A DNA stretch of 64,000 nucleotides from Intestinibacter bartlettii. Its GTDB lineage: Bacteria > Bacillota > Clostridia > Peptostreptococcales > Peptostreptococcaceae. The notes under the pieces were generated by a model. The model saw only the letters and a list, made by a program, of their open reading frames with translations. It did no database searches and was not told the DNA's origin. This document shows, one piece after another, positions 34,929-43,783 of the stretch. A program made the translations under genes and the position numbers. The stretch spans positions 2,666,001-2,730,000 of the forward strand of contig CP102273.1 in the NCBI GenBank assembly GCA_025148965.1, in the 5' to 3' direction. Each line of letters begins with the position of its first letter. Positions within the stretch are counted from its first letter, which is position 1.

Positions 34929-34977
34929 TAAAAGGGAATTGAATGGTAACTCACATCACCTATCAATTCCCCTTTTT
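34929..34977. terminator. bidirectional terminator between the mod regulator and scfA
   Basis: AAAAGGGAATTGA pairs with TCAATTCCCCTTTTT around a loop. It follows the plus-strand regulator and the minus-strand scfA at similar distances. Confidence 0.8.
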
Positions 34978-34986
34978 CATTGTGGA

Positions 34987-35130
34987 CTATCTTTCACATT
35001 CTTGATTAGCAACTGTACAAGAAGTCTTGCAAGCTGATTGACAAGAAGTTTGACATTCTCCACATCCACCTTTAGCGGCACTTTCTTTTAAAGTAGCTTG
35101 AGATAAAGTTTTTATATGTTTTTTAGCCAT
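34987..35130 (-). CDS. scfA: SCIFF peptide (six cysteines in forty-five residues)
   Basis: This short gene encodes 47 residues starting MAKKHIKTLSQATLKESAA and ending NQECER. The six cysteines are Cys23, 26, 30, 34, 38 and 45 in the pattern GGCGECQTSCQSACKTSC, which is the hallmark of SCIFF, the near-universal ribosomally made peptide of Clostridia modified by ScfB. AGGAGG lies nine bases before the ATG and an extended -10 promoter about 50 bases upstream. The mature role of SCIFF is unknown. In most genomes the maturase gene follows directly. Here the mod cluster intervenes. Confidence 0.95.
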   Translation of the reverse strand: MAKKHIKTLSQATLKESAAKGGCGECQTSCQSACKTSCTVANQECER

Positions 35131-35182
35131 GTCAAATATCCTCCTGATTTTTAATTTCTATGTATAATTTTATACTTGAGTA

Positions 35183-35191
35183 ATTATAACA
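35183..35191 (-). promoter_or_regulatory. extended -10 promoter of scfA
   Basis: TGTTATAAT on the minus strand, 53 bases before the scfA start codon. Confidence 0.5.
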
Positions 35192-35216
35192 CAAATTCCA
35201 TATTTTTAAAATTATT

Positions 35217-35576
35217 TTAGAAATTTACCCCAATAATTCCACCTATACCTCCAGCTAAAGTTGTTAATACTACACTATATAGCATACTCATTTCAAAAGA
35301 AAAATTTTCTTTTGCCAAGAAAACTAATACGATTAAAAAGATTATATACAATAGTCCCTCTAATAATCCGTATATCAATCCTTTTTCTTTTATCTGTTTG
35401 CAAGCATAAAATCCACCAAATGCTGACCCAAAAGTAGTTATAATTGACACTATCATCCCCATATTATCTGGTGATATTTTAGTAAATGTTAATAATGCAT
35501 TATAAATTAATATTACTATTAAAGTGAAAATATATGCATATCCCAAACCTTTAAAAATACTTATGGCTTTACTCAT
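35217..35576 (-). CDS. TIGR04086/YrzE-type small membrane protein
   Basis: The 119-residue protein has four predicted membrane helices (about 10-30, 38-58, 68-88, 95-117) with a glycine-rich last helix (LAGGIGGIIGV). It matches the YrzE/TIGR04086 group and occupies the same place after yajC as yrzE in Bacillus subtilis. The function is unknown. Its ribosome site GGGAGG lies within the 3' arm of the yajC terminator. Confidence 0.75.
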   Translation of the reverse strand: MSKAISIFKGLGYAYIFTLIVILIYNALLTFTKISPDNMGMIVSIITTFGSAFGGFYACKQIKEKGLIYGLLEGLLYIIFLIVLVFLAKENFSFEMSMLYSVVLTTLAGGIGGIIGVNF

Positions 35577-35621
35577 AAAAAAACCTCCCTTCTTAAATAA
35601 ATATATTTAAGAGGAAGGTTT
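35577..35621 (-). terminator. yajC terminator overlapping the next gene's ribosome site
   Basis: AACCTTCCTCTTAAAT pairs imperfectly with ATTTAAGAAGGGAGGTT, followed by seven T on the minus strand. The GGGAGG in the 3' arm is the Shine-Dalgarno of the YrzE-type gene. Confidence 0.75.
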
Positions 35622-35635
35622 TAAATTCCTAATTA

Positions 35636-35917
35636 TTATTTAATTTCTTTTTTTGATTGAACGCTACCTATAGCCCATTTTTGTATTGGCATTTTAGTTC
35701 TGCTTGGTCCAAATTCTATAACTATAGTTTCTTCTTCTATTTTTGCTACGTTAGCAACTATACCACCTATAGTTACTATAGTATCTCCAACAGCAAGAGA
35801 GTCTCTCATTTCTTTTAATTCTTTATCTTTTTTCTTTTGTGGTCTTATAAATAAGAAGTAGAATATTGCAAATAAAGCTACTATATAAGCAATTGACCAT
35901 ATTAATGATTGATTCAT
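35636..35917 (-). CDS. yajC: preprotein translocase accessory subunit YajC
   Basis: The 93-residue protein has a single N-terminal membrane helix ending FLFIRPQKKKDKE, then a small cytoplasmic domain with VGDTIVTIGGIVANV, both diagnostic of YajC. It joins SecDF in the export machinery. SecDF genes are not in the window. AAAGGAG precedes the ATG, and tgt is 66 bases upstream. Confidence 0.95.
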   Translation of the reverse strand: MNQSLIWSIAYIVALFAIFYFLFIRPQKKKDKELKEMRDSLAVGDTIVTIGGIVANVAKIEEETIVIEFGPSRTKMPIQKWAIGSVQSKKEIK

Positions 35918-35983
35918 TTTATTTTTCTCCTTTAACTTTTAATTAATTACATATTCATTATTAAATATTATATATTAAATATC

Positions 35984-37171
<1,188 letters not shown>

Positions 37172-37654
37172 TTAAAACATACTTACATTATCGTCATCAT
37201 CTTTTAGATAAGATGCAATTATACTTTTTATGCTATTTTTTTGTTCATTATTATCATTATTTTTATTATTTGTTGGTATTAAATATTTTTTAATAAAGAA
37301 TATTGCTGCTATAGCTAATACACCTAGCAATAATTCTCCTGCACTTGATGATTTTGGTATTAAAAGTAATTTTCTAGCTATTGCATAAAGTAAAACTTCT
37401 AATAAAGTTTCTGGTCGATGCAAACAAAGCATAATTACTAATTCTACGGCTATTACAAGTAATAGTATTTGTGCCAAGAAATTATTTAGCTGCTCATAGT
37501 TTACAGGGTTAGCAAAATCAATGATATAAGCTCCATAAACTTCTCTTAAAATATCGAATATACCCAAAAGTATTACCAAAAGTATAACGATTGATAATAA
37601 AATTTCACATAAATGCGCTATTTTTATAAAAGTTTGTTTTGTATTTCTTTTCAT
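37172..37654 (-). CDS. PsiE-like membrane protein
   Basis: The 160-residue protein has four predicted membrane helices (about 12-35, 62-78, 84-98, 105-122). The segment VELVIMLCLHRPETLLEVLL followed by YAIARKLLL resembles the phosphate-starvation-inducible PsiE family. A charged Asn/Asp-rich tail follows. No function is established. It is inserted between queA and tgt, which are adjacent in Bacillus. GGGGG precedes the ATG. Confidence 0.55.
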   Translation of the reverse strand: MKRNTKQTFIKIAHLCEILLSIVILLVILLGIFDILREVYGAYIIDFANPVNYEQLNNFLAQILLLVIAVELVIMLCLHRPETLLEVLLYAIARKLLLIPKSSSAGELLLGVLAIAAIFFIKKYLIPTNNKNNDNNEQKNSIKSIIASYLKDDDDNVSMF

Positions 37655-37683
37655 TTCACGGCCCCCAATTAGGTCTAATTTTA

Positions 37684-38709
37684 TTATTTAATAAACATTG
37701 CATCTCCAAAACTAAAGAATCTGTATCTCTCTTTAACAGCTTCATTATAAGCATTTAATACATGCTCTTTCCCTGCTAAAGAACTAACTAACATTATAAG
37801 TGTTGATTCTGGTAAATGGAAGTTTGTAATTAAGTTATCTATAACTTTCCATTTGTACCCTGGGTATATAAATATATTAGTCCACCCTGATGTAGCTTTC
37901 ACTATTCCATTTTCGTCTGCTACTGATTCTATTGTTCTAGTACTTGTTGTTCCAACGCTTATTACTCTATTTCCATTTGCTTTTGCTTTATTAATTTTAT
38001 CTGCTGCTTCTTGTGTAACCATATAAAATTCTGAATGCATTTGGTGATTATCTACATCATCTACTTTTACTGGTCTGAAAGTTCCAAGACCAACATGAAG
38101 TGTTACAAATGCTAAGTCTACACCTTTTTCTTTTATTTTAGCTAATAATTCTTCTGTAAAATGAAGACCTGCTGTTGGTGCAGCTGCAGAACCGTTGTGT
38201 TTAGAATAAACTGTTTGATATCTTTCTCTTTCATCTAGTTTTTCTGTTATATATGGTGGTAATGGCATGTTTCCTAATTCGTCTAAAATTTCTTCAAATA
38301 TTCCATTGTATTCAAACTTAACTATTCTAGCACCATCTTCACCCATACCAACTACTTCAGCAATCAATTTTCCGTCTCCAAATGAGAATCTAGCACCTAT
38401 TTTTGCTCTTTTACCCGGTTTAACTAGTGTTTCCCAAGTATCATCTTCAGTTCTTTTTAAAAGTAAAAATTCTATCTTTCCACCAGTTTCTACTTTTGAG
38501 CCTATAAGTCTAGCAGGAATTACTCTAGTGTCATTTAAAACTAGACAATCTCCCGGATTTAAATAATCTATTATATCTCTAAATATTCTATGTTCGATTT
38601 CACCAGTTTCTTTATCAAGAACCATAAGTTTAGAACTTGTTCTATCTTTTATTGGAACTTGAGCAATTAATTCTTCTGGTAAATCAAAGTTGAAATCACT
38701 TGTTTTCAA
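37684..38709 (-). CDS. queA: S-adenosylmethionine:tRNA ribosyltransferase-isomerase
   Basis: The 341-residue QueA protein starts [16 protein letters not shown] and has the conserved [33 protein letters not shown] and [13 protein letters not shown] segments. It builds the epoxyqueuosine precursor on preQ1-tRNA. The start codon is TTG, with AGGAAG eight bases upstream. A long palindrome (38728-38777) stands just before the ribosome site. No preQ1 riboswitch is recognisable. Confidence 0.96.
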   Translation of the reverse strand: MKTSDFNFDLPEELIAQVPIKDRTSSKLMVLDKETGEIEHRIFRDIIDYLNPGDCLVLNDTRVIPARLIGSKVETGGKIEFLLLKRTEDDTWETLVKPGKRAKIGARFSFGDGKLIAEVVGMGEDGARIVKFEYNGIFEEILDELGNMPLPPYITEKLDERERYQTVYSKHNGSAAAPTAGLHFTEELLAKIKEKGVDLAFVTLHVGLGTFRPVKVDDVDNHQMHSEFYMVTQEAADKINKAKANGNRVISVGTTSTRTIESVADENGIVKATSGWTNIFIYPGYKWKVIDNLITNFHLPESTLIMLVSSLAGKEHVLNAYNEAVKERYRFFSFGDAMFIK

Positions 38710-38727
38710 TTGTATAACTTCCTTTCT

Positions 38728-38777
38728 AAATAAATATTTGTCAAAACATCAAATACAATGATATCAAATATTTATTT
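38728..38777 (-). repeat. 13-bp inverted repeat in the queA leader
   Basis: AAATAAATATTTG (38728-38740) and CAAATATTTATTT (38765-38777) are exact reverse complements with a 24-base loop, directly upstream of the queA ribosome site. No T-run follows. Confidence 0.6.
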
Positions 38778-38801
38778 ATTTGGGTAGACTTTTATAAAAT
38801 C

Positions 38802-39818
38802 TTATTTTTTTGGGTACTCTATATTTAAATGTTCATACGCCTTAGGCATAGCAATACGCCCCCTAGGCCCTCTGTTTATAAAGCCTAATTGAAGTAAATA
38901 TGGTTCATAAACATCTTCTATTGTATTTCTGTCTTCTCCTATAGATGCAGCCAAAGTGTCTAATCCTACTGGTCCACCACCAAATTTATGGATTATTGTT
39001 AAAAGTAGTTTTTCATCGACATCGTCAAGTCCTAAACTATCAACTCCAAGTAATTCTAATGCATTACTTGCAACTTCATCAGTTATATTTCCATCTGCTT
39101 TAACTTGAGCATAATCACGAACTCTTTTCAGAAGCCTATTGGCTATTCTTGGTGTTCCTCTTGAACGTCTGGCAATTTCTGTTGCCCCATTTAAATTTAT
39201 ATCAGCATCTAAAAGATTTGCTGATCTCATTGAAATTTGAGCAAGTTCGTCTACTGTATAGTAATCTAACTTACATATAACACCAAATCTATCTCTTAAT
39301 GGATTTGTCAACATACCAGCCTTTGTTGTCGCACCGATTAATGTAAATTTGGGTAAATCAAGTCTTATACTTCTTGCTGATGGCCCTTTTCCAATTATTA
39401 TATCTATACAATAATCCTCCATAGCAGGATATAAAACTTCCTCTACACTTCTATTTATTCTGTGTATTTCGTCGATAAATAATACATCATTTTCCTCTAA
39501 ATTAGTCAAAAGAGCTGCTAAATCTCCCGCTCTTTCTATAGCAGGTCCAGATGTAATTCTTAGATTTACACCCATTTCATTTGCTATTATACTTGCCAAA
39601 GTCGTCTTTCCTAAACCTGGAGGTCCGTATAATAATACGTGATCTAGTGGTTCATTTCTAGACTTTGCCGCTTCTATAAATATTTCTAATTGTTCTTTTA
39701 CTTTCTCTTGTCCTAAATAATCTGATAAATTTTTAGGTCTTAAACTTACTTCTGTGTCGTTATCTTCAACTTTCATGCTCGAACTTATTAGTCTATTTTC
39801 ATCATCTAAATCAAACAT
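38802..39818 (-). CDS. ruvB: Holliday junction branch migration helicase RuvB
   Basis: The 338-residue AAA+ ATPase has Walker A GPPGLGKT (65-72), Walker [12 protein letters not shown], sensor 1 LIGATTKAG and the C-terminal winged helix ([20 protein letters not shown]). It forms hexameric motors with RuvA at Holliday junctions. AAGGAGATG precedes the start. Confidence 0.98.
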   Translation of the reverse strand: MFDLDDENRLISSSMKVEDNDTEVSLRPKNLSDYLGQEKVKEQLEIFIEAAKSRNEPLDHVLLYGPPGLGKTTLASIIANEMGVNLRITSGPAIERAGDLAALLTNLEENDVLFIDEIHRINRSVEEVLYPAMEDYCIDIIIGKGPSARSIRLDLPKFTLIGATTKAGMLTNPLRDRFGVICKLDYYTVDELAQISMRSANLLDADINLNGATEIARRSRGTPRIANRLLKRVRDYAQVKADGNITDEVASNALELLGVDSLGLDDVDEKLLLTIIHKFGGGPVGLDTLAASIGEDRNTIEDVYEPYLLQLGFINRGPRGRIAMPKAYEHLNIEYPKK

Positions 39819-39918
39819 TTTCTCATCTCCTTCCTTTATTTTTAATAGTTTTCTCTATTTCATTAATTTCATTTTTTTAGATAAAACATCTTTTATCTAT
39901 TCTTAAATTTCTATCCAC

Positions 39919-40512
39919 TTATTTAGTCATTAAATAAGTAAGTGCTTTTTTAATTAAGTCTTCTGTTTTTAATCCATCTTTTTTGAATTTTTGAACAGCC
40001 TCTTTTGCCTCAACATTAGAATATCCTAAAGCTAATAGAGCCTCTACTGCTTCATCTAATTCTAATCCTGTTGGCGCTTGATTGAATAAAGTTGCTTCAA
40101 ATTCCGCACTTTCTTTATCTACTTTGTCTTTTAATTCTAAAATTATTCTCTCCGCTGTTTTTTTCCCAACACCTGGGCATTTTGATAATTTTGCAATATC
40201 TTCACTAAGTATATATGCACTAAGTTGTGGCGGTGTTGCACAAGATAGTATCCCAAGCCCAACTTTTGGACCTATTTTAGAAACTGATGTTAATAACTTA
40301 AACATCTCTAACTCTTTTCTACTTGCAAATCCACACAAACTCATATCATCTTCTCTTACTATTAATTTAGTAAAAATTTTTGCGTCTTTTCCTTTTTGAA
40401 CGCTTTGTGCTGTAAAACTAGATACATTTATTTCGTATCCTATTCCGTTATTCTCTAAAACTATTCTATCTAAATAGATTTCTTCTACAGTTCCTTTTAT
40501 ATAGCTATACAT
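39919..40512 (-). CDS. ruvA: Holliday junction binding protein RuvA
   Basis: The 197-residue protein starts MYSYIKGTVEEI with the OB domain, then helix-hairpin-helix motifs (SVSKIGPKVGLGIL and KCPGVGKKTAERIILELKDK) and the C-terminal UBA-like domain (LDEAVEALLALGYSNVEAKEAV). It holds the junction for RuvB. It follows ruvC by 17 bases. Confidence 0.97.
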   Translation of the reverse strand: MYSYIKGTVEEIYLDRIVLENNGIGYEINVSSFTAQSVQKGKDAKIFTKLIVREDDMSLCGFASRKELEMFKLLTSVSKIGPKVGLGILSCATPPQLSAYILSEDIAKLSKCPGVGKKTAERIILELKDKVDKESAEFEATLFNQAPTGLELDEAVEALLALGYSNVEAKEAVQKFKKDGLKTEDLIKKALTYLMTK

Positions 40513-40529
40513 ACCTTCTCCTTGTAAAA

Positions 40530-41027
40530 TTATTTAAAGTTTTTTAAAGTCTTTTCTAATCTATTAGCATGTGCATGACATACCGCAATCGCAAGCGCAT
40601 CAGCAGTATCATCTGGTTTTGGTATTTCTTTTAATTTTAAAAGAGATGTCACCATCTGCTGCACTTGCATCTTTTGCGCCCTTCCATATCCGACTACCCC
40701 TTGTTTAACTTGCAGTGGTGTATATTCATAAATAGGCTTACCATTATGCGTACATGCTAACATTATTACGCCCCTAGCCTGTGCAACTGTTATAGCTGTT
40801 TTAACATTTTTATTGAAAAACAATTCTTCAATCGCAACTTCATCTATATCGTATTTTTTTATTAAAATATCTATCCCTTTATAAACAAGCGCTAGTCTTT
40901 GATCTGTCGGTGTATTTGCATTAGTCGTCACAGCTCCATAATCGATAACTCTGAATTTATTATTTTTATATTCTATTATTCCGTATCCAACTATAGCTAT
41001 CCCTGGGTCTATTCCTAAAATAACCAA
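40530..41027 (-). CDS. ruvC: Holliday junction resolvase RuvC
   Basis: The 165-residue RNase H-fold nuclease has the catalytic acidic residues in ILGIDPGIAIVG (Asp7), EELFFNKN, and PDDTADALAIAVCH near the C-terminus. It cuts Holliday junctions. The start codon is TTG at 41027 with AGGAGG seven bases upstream. Clostridia keep ruvC next to ruvAB, while Bacillus lacks it. Confidence 0.97.
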   Translation of the reverse strand: MVILGIDPGIAIVGYGIIEYKNNKFRVIDYGAVTTNANTPTDQRLALVYKGIDILIKKYDIDEVAIEELFFNKNVKTAITVAQARGVIMLACTHNGKPIYEYTPLQVKQGVVGYGRAQKMQVQQMVTSLLKLKEIPKPDDTADALAIAVCHAHANRLEKTLKNFK

Positions 41028-41196
41028 ACCTAACCTCCTGAATTTATTTTTATTTTATCCAAACCTATGTTCTAATCTATTATATCAAATAAAATAAAAA
41101 TAACGAAATCTTTATTCATATAAGCTTACAAAGAAATGATTTAAAGACTACAAAACTTCAAGTTTAATATGTAATTTATAAGATATTTCTACAAAT

Positions 41197-41257
41197 AAAA
41201 AAACATGTCCTTTAAATACTAATAGCAAAATCTGCTTTTAATATAAAAGAACACATT
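41197..41257 (-). terminator. terminator after the BofC-like gene
   Basis: ATGTGTTCTTT and AAAGGACATGT arms pair with several G-U pairs, enclosing a small AGCA/TGCT hairpin, and end in seven T on the minus strand, before ruvC. Confidence 0.65.
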
Positions 41258-41271
41258 TTTTAATTTATTTA

Positions 41272-41850
41272 TTAACTACCAAAATCCTCAAGTCTAGAAT
41301 AAGCATCGTCTTCATTATCTAAGACAATTGCATCTTTTAATTCTTCTTGTACTGATTTTGGAAGTGATTTTATTTGTATAGAAGTTTTTTCTACTAATTC
41401 TTTTTTACCTTCTTTATTATATTTGAAAACACTTATATATCCATCTTCATTTTCTAATGTGTATTTGTTTGCTTTTGATAAATCCGTACCGTCTTCAGAA
41501 GTCTTTAGAATTATTTGATATTTATTCATTGTTGATACTTCTTTATCTGGATATTTTTCTTTTAATGCTGTTTTTATTTCGTCTTCAGTTTTATTTAATA
41601 AGTCCTCATTTACTTTACCTAACATTACAGGTATTTCATTATCGTCTTGAAGCCATATTTGGCAATATTCATCTAATTTGAATTTTTGTTTACTAGAAAG
41701 ATTCTTTTGGGTTGTGTTGTCAACTTTTGTGCTGTTTGCTTCAAGTGTTTCGTAGCTTTTTACTCCTACGAAAATACCTCCACTTAATAATATTACTCCT
41801 AATGCTATTAATGACGGAATAATCCAGCGATAATTATCCATGTTTTTCAT
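41272..41850 (-). CDS. BofC-like membrane-anchored sporulation protein
   Basis: The 192-residue protein has one N-terminal membrane helix (residues 8-28) and a predicted extracytoplasmic domain. The last 60 residues (DGYISVFKYN, TSIQIKSLPKSVQEEL, DAYSRLEDFGS) resemble the C-terminal domain of BofC, the forespore protein that restrains SpoIVB signalling. Its position upstream of the ruv genes is the same as bofC in Bacillus subtilis. Identity is moderately sure and rests on both similarity and synteny. Confidence 0.6.
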   Translation of the reverse strand: MKNMDNYRWIIPSLIALGVILLSGGIFVGVKSYETLEANSTKVDNTTQKNLSSKQKFKLDEYCQIWLQDDNEIPVMLGKVNEDLLNKTEDEIKTALKEKYPDKEVSTMNKYQIILKTSEDGTDLSKANKYTLENEDGYISVFKYNKEGKKELVEKTSIQIKSLPKSVQEELKDAIVLDNEDDAYSRLEDFGS

Positions 41851-42011
41851 TACTTATGTCCTCCTCCTTTGTAAATATGTAGGATTTTTATTAGTATCTT
41901 AGCCATTTTTTTGAATATTTATACATTAATAAACTTATATTTTGGTTATATTTTTTTAATTACTAAAATATAATTATTAATAATATTTTTATGAAACCGA
42001 GGTGTTCTATT

Positions 42012-42323
42012 TTGGAAAATAATTCTTATACTTTAGTAGATAGAATCGATTATTTGGAGTTTAGACAAAATTTATTAATATTAAAACAACCTTGTCATAA
42101 AGCCACAGTTTTTTTTGATTTAAATATAGATATATACTTAAAAATTAGAGAAAAAACAAATGAATTCTCAGAAAAAATTATATGTGGTGAAAGTTTAAAG
42201 CTATATGATTATGAAAAATTGATAATAGGTATATGGCCTAATATTTCAAACTATCCTTCTGCTTGTTCATTAATAGCAAAATCATTACTAGACAAGGATG
42301 TATTTAACTTAATAGCAGAATAA
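42012..42323 (+). CDS. hypothetical protein
   Basis: The 103-residue product is not recognised. The TTG start at 42012 is set by GAGGTG at 41999-42004. An ATG at 41991 is in frame but without a ribosome site. The protein is soluble and mixed in composition, with two cysteines (QPCHKAT and YPSACSL), and no membrane helix. It precedes the DUF1540 gene on the same strand by 79 bases, so co-transcription is possible. Confidence 0.6.
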   Translation: MENNSYTLVDRIDYLEFRQNLLILKQPCHKATVFFDLNIDIYLKIREKTNEFSEKIICGESLKLYDYEKLIIGIWPNISNYPSACSLIAKSLLDKDVFNLIAE

Positions 42324-42402
42324 TTTATCTAAGGATACATATTCTTTTATATTTTGGAAATACTTTTATTAATTAAATTTATTTAATAGGAGGTCCAAAA
42401 TA

Positions 42403-42726
42403 ATGGCTAGAATAGGATGTAATGTACTAAATTGTTCTCACAACGATTCAGGAGTTTGTTATGCAAATAGAATATCTATAACAGGAAAAAAAGCTCATAC
42501 AAGTAATCATACTTGTTGTTCTTCATTTTTAGATCAATCAACTTATAGTAATTTAACAAGTAATACTTGTACAAATGGAAGTTGTGACTACATAGGATGT
42601 AATGTAAAAACATGTGCTTATAATGCTGGTAATGTATGTAGCTTAAACAATATAGCTGTAACATCTAGCGCAGATTCTGCTAATTTATATTCAGAAACAT
42701 ATTGTTCAAGCTTCAAATGCAAATAA
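42403..42726 (+). CDS. tandem DUF1540 cysteine-rich protein
   Basis: The 107-residue protein consists of two copies of the DUF1540 motif, residues 3-44 and 62-105. Each reads IGCNV-x-x-C followed by a GVC/NVC cysteine and a C-terminal CSSF, so each likely binds one metal ion. DUF1540 proteins are common in clostridia and their role is not established. AGGAGG precedes the ATG and a strong terminator follows. Confidence 0.85.
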   Translation: MARIGCNVLNCSHNDSGVCYANRISITGKKAHTSNHTCCSSFLDQSTYSNLTSNTCTNGSCDYIGCNVKTCAYNAGNVCSLNNIAVTSSADSANLYSETYCSSFKCK

Positions 42727-42751
42727 TTTAATTAATTTTACTTTTTTATAG

Positions 42752-42780
42752 AAGATAGACATTTTTGTCTATCTTTTTTG
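42752..42780 (+). terminator. terminator of the DUF1540 gene
   Basis: GATAGACA and TGTCTATC pair around TTTT and are followed by a T-run on the plus strand. Confidence 0.85.
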
Positions 42781-42937
42781 TTTTTAAATTATAACAATTT
42801 TGATTTCCAATATACATCTAAATACTTTCAAATTTCAGATTAAATCCATAAATAAATATTCCAATTTTATATCGAATTATAGTATATATGCACATATAAT
42901 TTAACAAAGGTTTAACAAAAAATTCACCACCTTTCGA

Positions 42938-42967
42938 TTGACAAATAATGGTATCAATAACTATAAT
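42938..42967 (+). promoter_or_regulatory. promoter 1 of the TetR operon
   Basis: TTGACA (42938-42943) and TATAAT (42962-42967) with an 18-base spacer. Operator 1 begins 12 bases downstream. Confidence 0.75.
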
Positions 42968-42979
42968 ACTTTTATATCT

Positions 42980-42995
42980 GTGAGTAAGCACTCAC
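42980..42995. promoter_or_regulatory. TetR operator 1
   Basis: GTGAGT-AAGC-ACTCAC is a perfect 6+6 palindrome just after promoter 1. It shares the TGAGT/ACTCA arms with operator 2. Confidence 0.7.
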
Positions 42996-43009
42996 TATTT
43001 TTATTGTTT

Positions 43010-43038
43010 TTATACTGAGTATTTACTCATTTTATAAT
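43010..43038 (+). promoter_or_regulatory. promoter 2 with TetR operator 2 in its spacer
   Basis: TTATAC (43010-43015) and TATAAT (43033-43038) are 17 bases apart. The spacer contains TGAGTA-TT-TACTCA (43016-43029), a perfect palindrome with the same arms as operator 1. Confidence 0.7.
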
Positions 43039-43099
43039 CAATATATTTAACTTTTATATTTTATTTAATATAAAGTTTATATTTTAGGAGAAATTTTAA

Positions 43100-43750
43100 A
43101 TGCAATATTCTATTTTAGATTCGTATAAGAAAGATATATTAGAAAATAAAACAATGACAACTAAATGTAAAAGAATATTAGAAACTAGCATTGACCTATT
43201 CGCTAAAAATGGATATTCTAACACGTCAACTAGTGAAATAGCAAAAATTGCAGGGGTTGCTGAAGGTACAATTTTCAAACACTTTGGCACAAAAGAAAAT
43301 TTATTACTTTCTTCTATTATGCCATTTATATTTGAATACATTATTCCTGAGATGCTATTAGATATTGATGTTGAAGAAATAAAAGATATCTATCCAGATT
43401 TTAAATCTTTTATACACGATATTATCTATAAACGATTTAGTTTTATGAGTGAAAATTATAAAGTAGCTCATATATTATTAGCAGAAGTACTTTACAGAGA
43501 AGAATTAAGAATACAAATTGTAGAAAGTTTAAAGTCCACTGTATTTGATAATTTCGATATTATATTAAACTATTTCAAATCAGAAAACATGATAAAAAAT
43601 ATTTCTAATGAACTTATAATTAGAACTATTCTTACAAATATATGTGGATATGTCATGTTAAAGTATATTTTCAATCCTAATGGAAATTATGATGATGACA
43701 AAGAACTAAAATATATAGAAGAATTAATCGTTAATGCTTTTAGTTTATAA
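43100..43750 (+). CDS. TetR/AcrR-family transcriptional regulator
   Basis: The 216-residue protein has an N-terminal TetR helix-turn-helix: ILETSIDLFAKNGYSNTSTS, then EIAKIAGVAEGTIFKHFGTKEN in pieces, residues about 15-62. The helical C-terminal ligand domain is unassigned. Two matching palindromic operators upstream suggest autorepression. The giant activase-like gene starts 33 bases after its stop, so both are likely in one regulated transcript. Confidence 0.92.
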   Translation: MQYSILDSYKKDILENKTMTTKCKRILETSIDLFAKNGYSNTSTSEIAKIAGVAEGTIFKHFGTKENLLLSSIMPFIFEYIIPEMLLDIDVEEIKDIYPDFKSFIHDIIYKRFSFMSENYKVAHILLAEVLYREELRIQIVESLKSTVFDNFDIILNYFKSENMIKNISNELIIRTILTNICGYVMLKYIFNPNGNYDDDKELKYIEELIVNAFSL

Positions 43751-43783
43751 TTACTTTGGGGCAATTTGAGGAGGTTTAATTTT

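Larger units (their letters stand above)
42727..43099. other. control region upstream of the TetR gene
   Basis: The stretch holds the DUF1540 terminator, two promoters and two TetR-type operators described separately. I see no further gene. Confidence 0.6.

Noticed and set aside
38710-38801. preQ1 riboswitch before queA
   Set aside because: The leader contains only an AT-rich inverted repeat and lacks the C-rich loop and A-rich tail of preQ1 aptamers.
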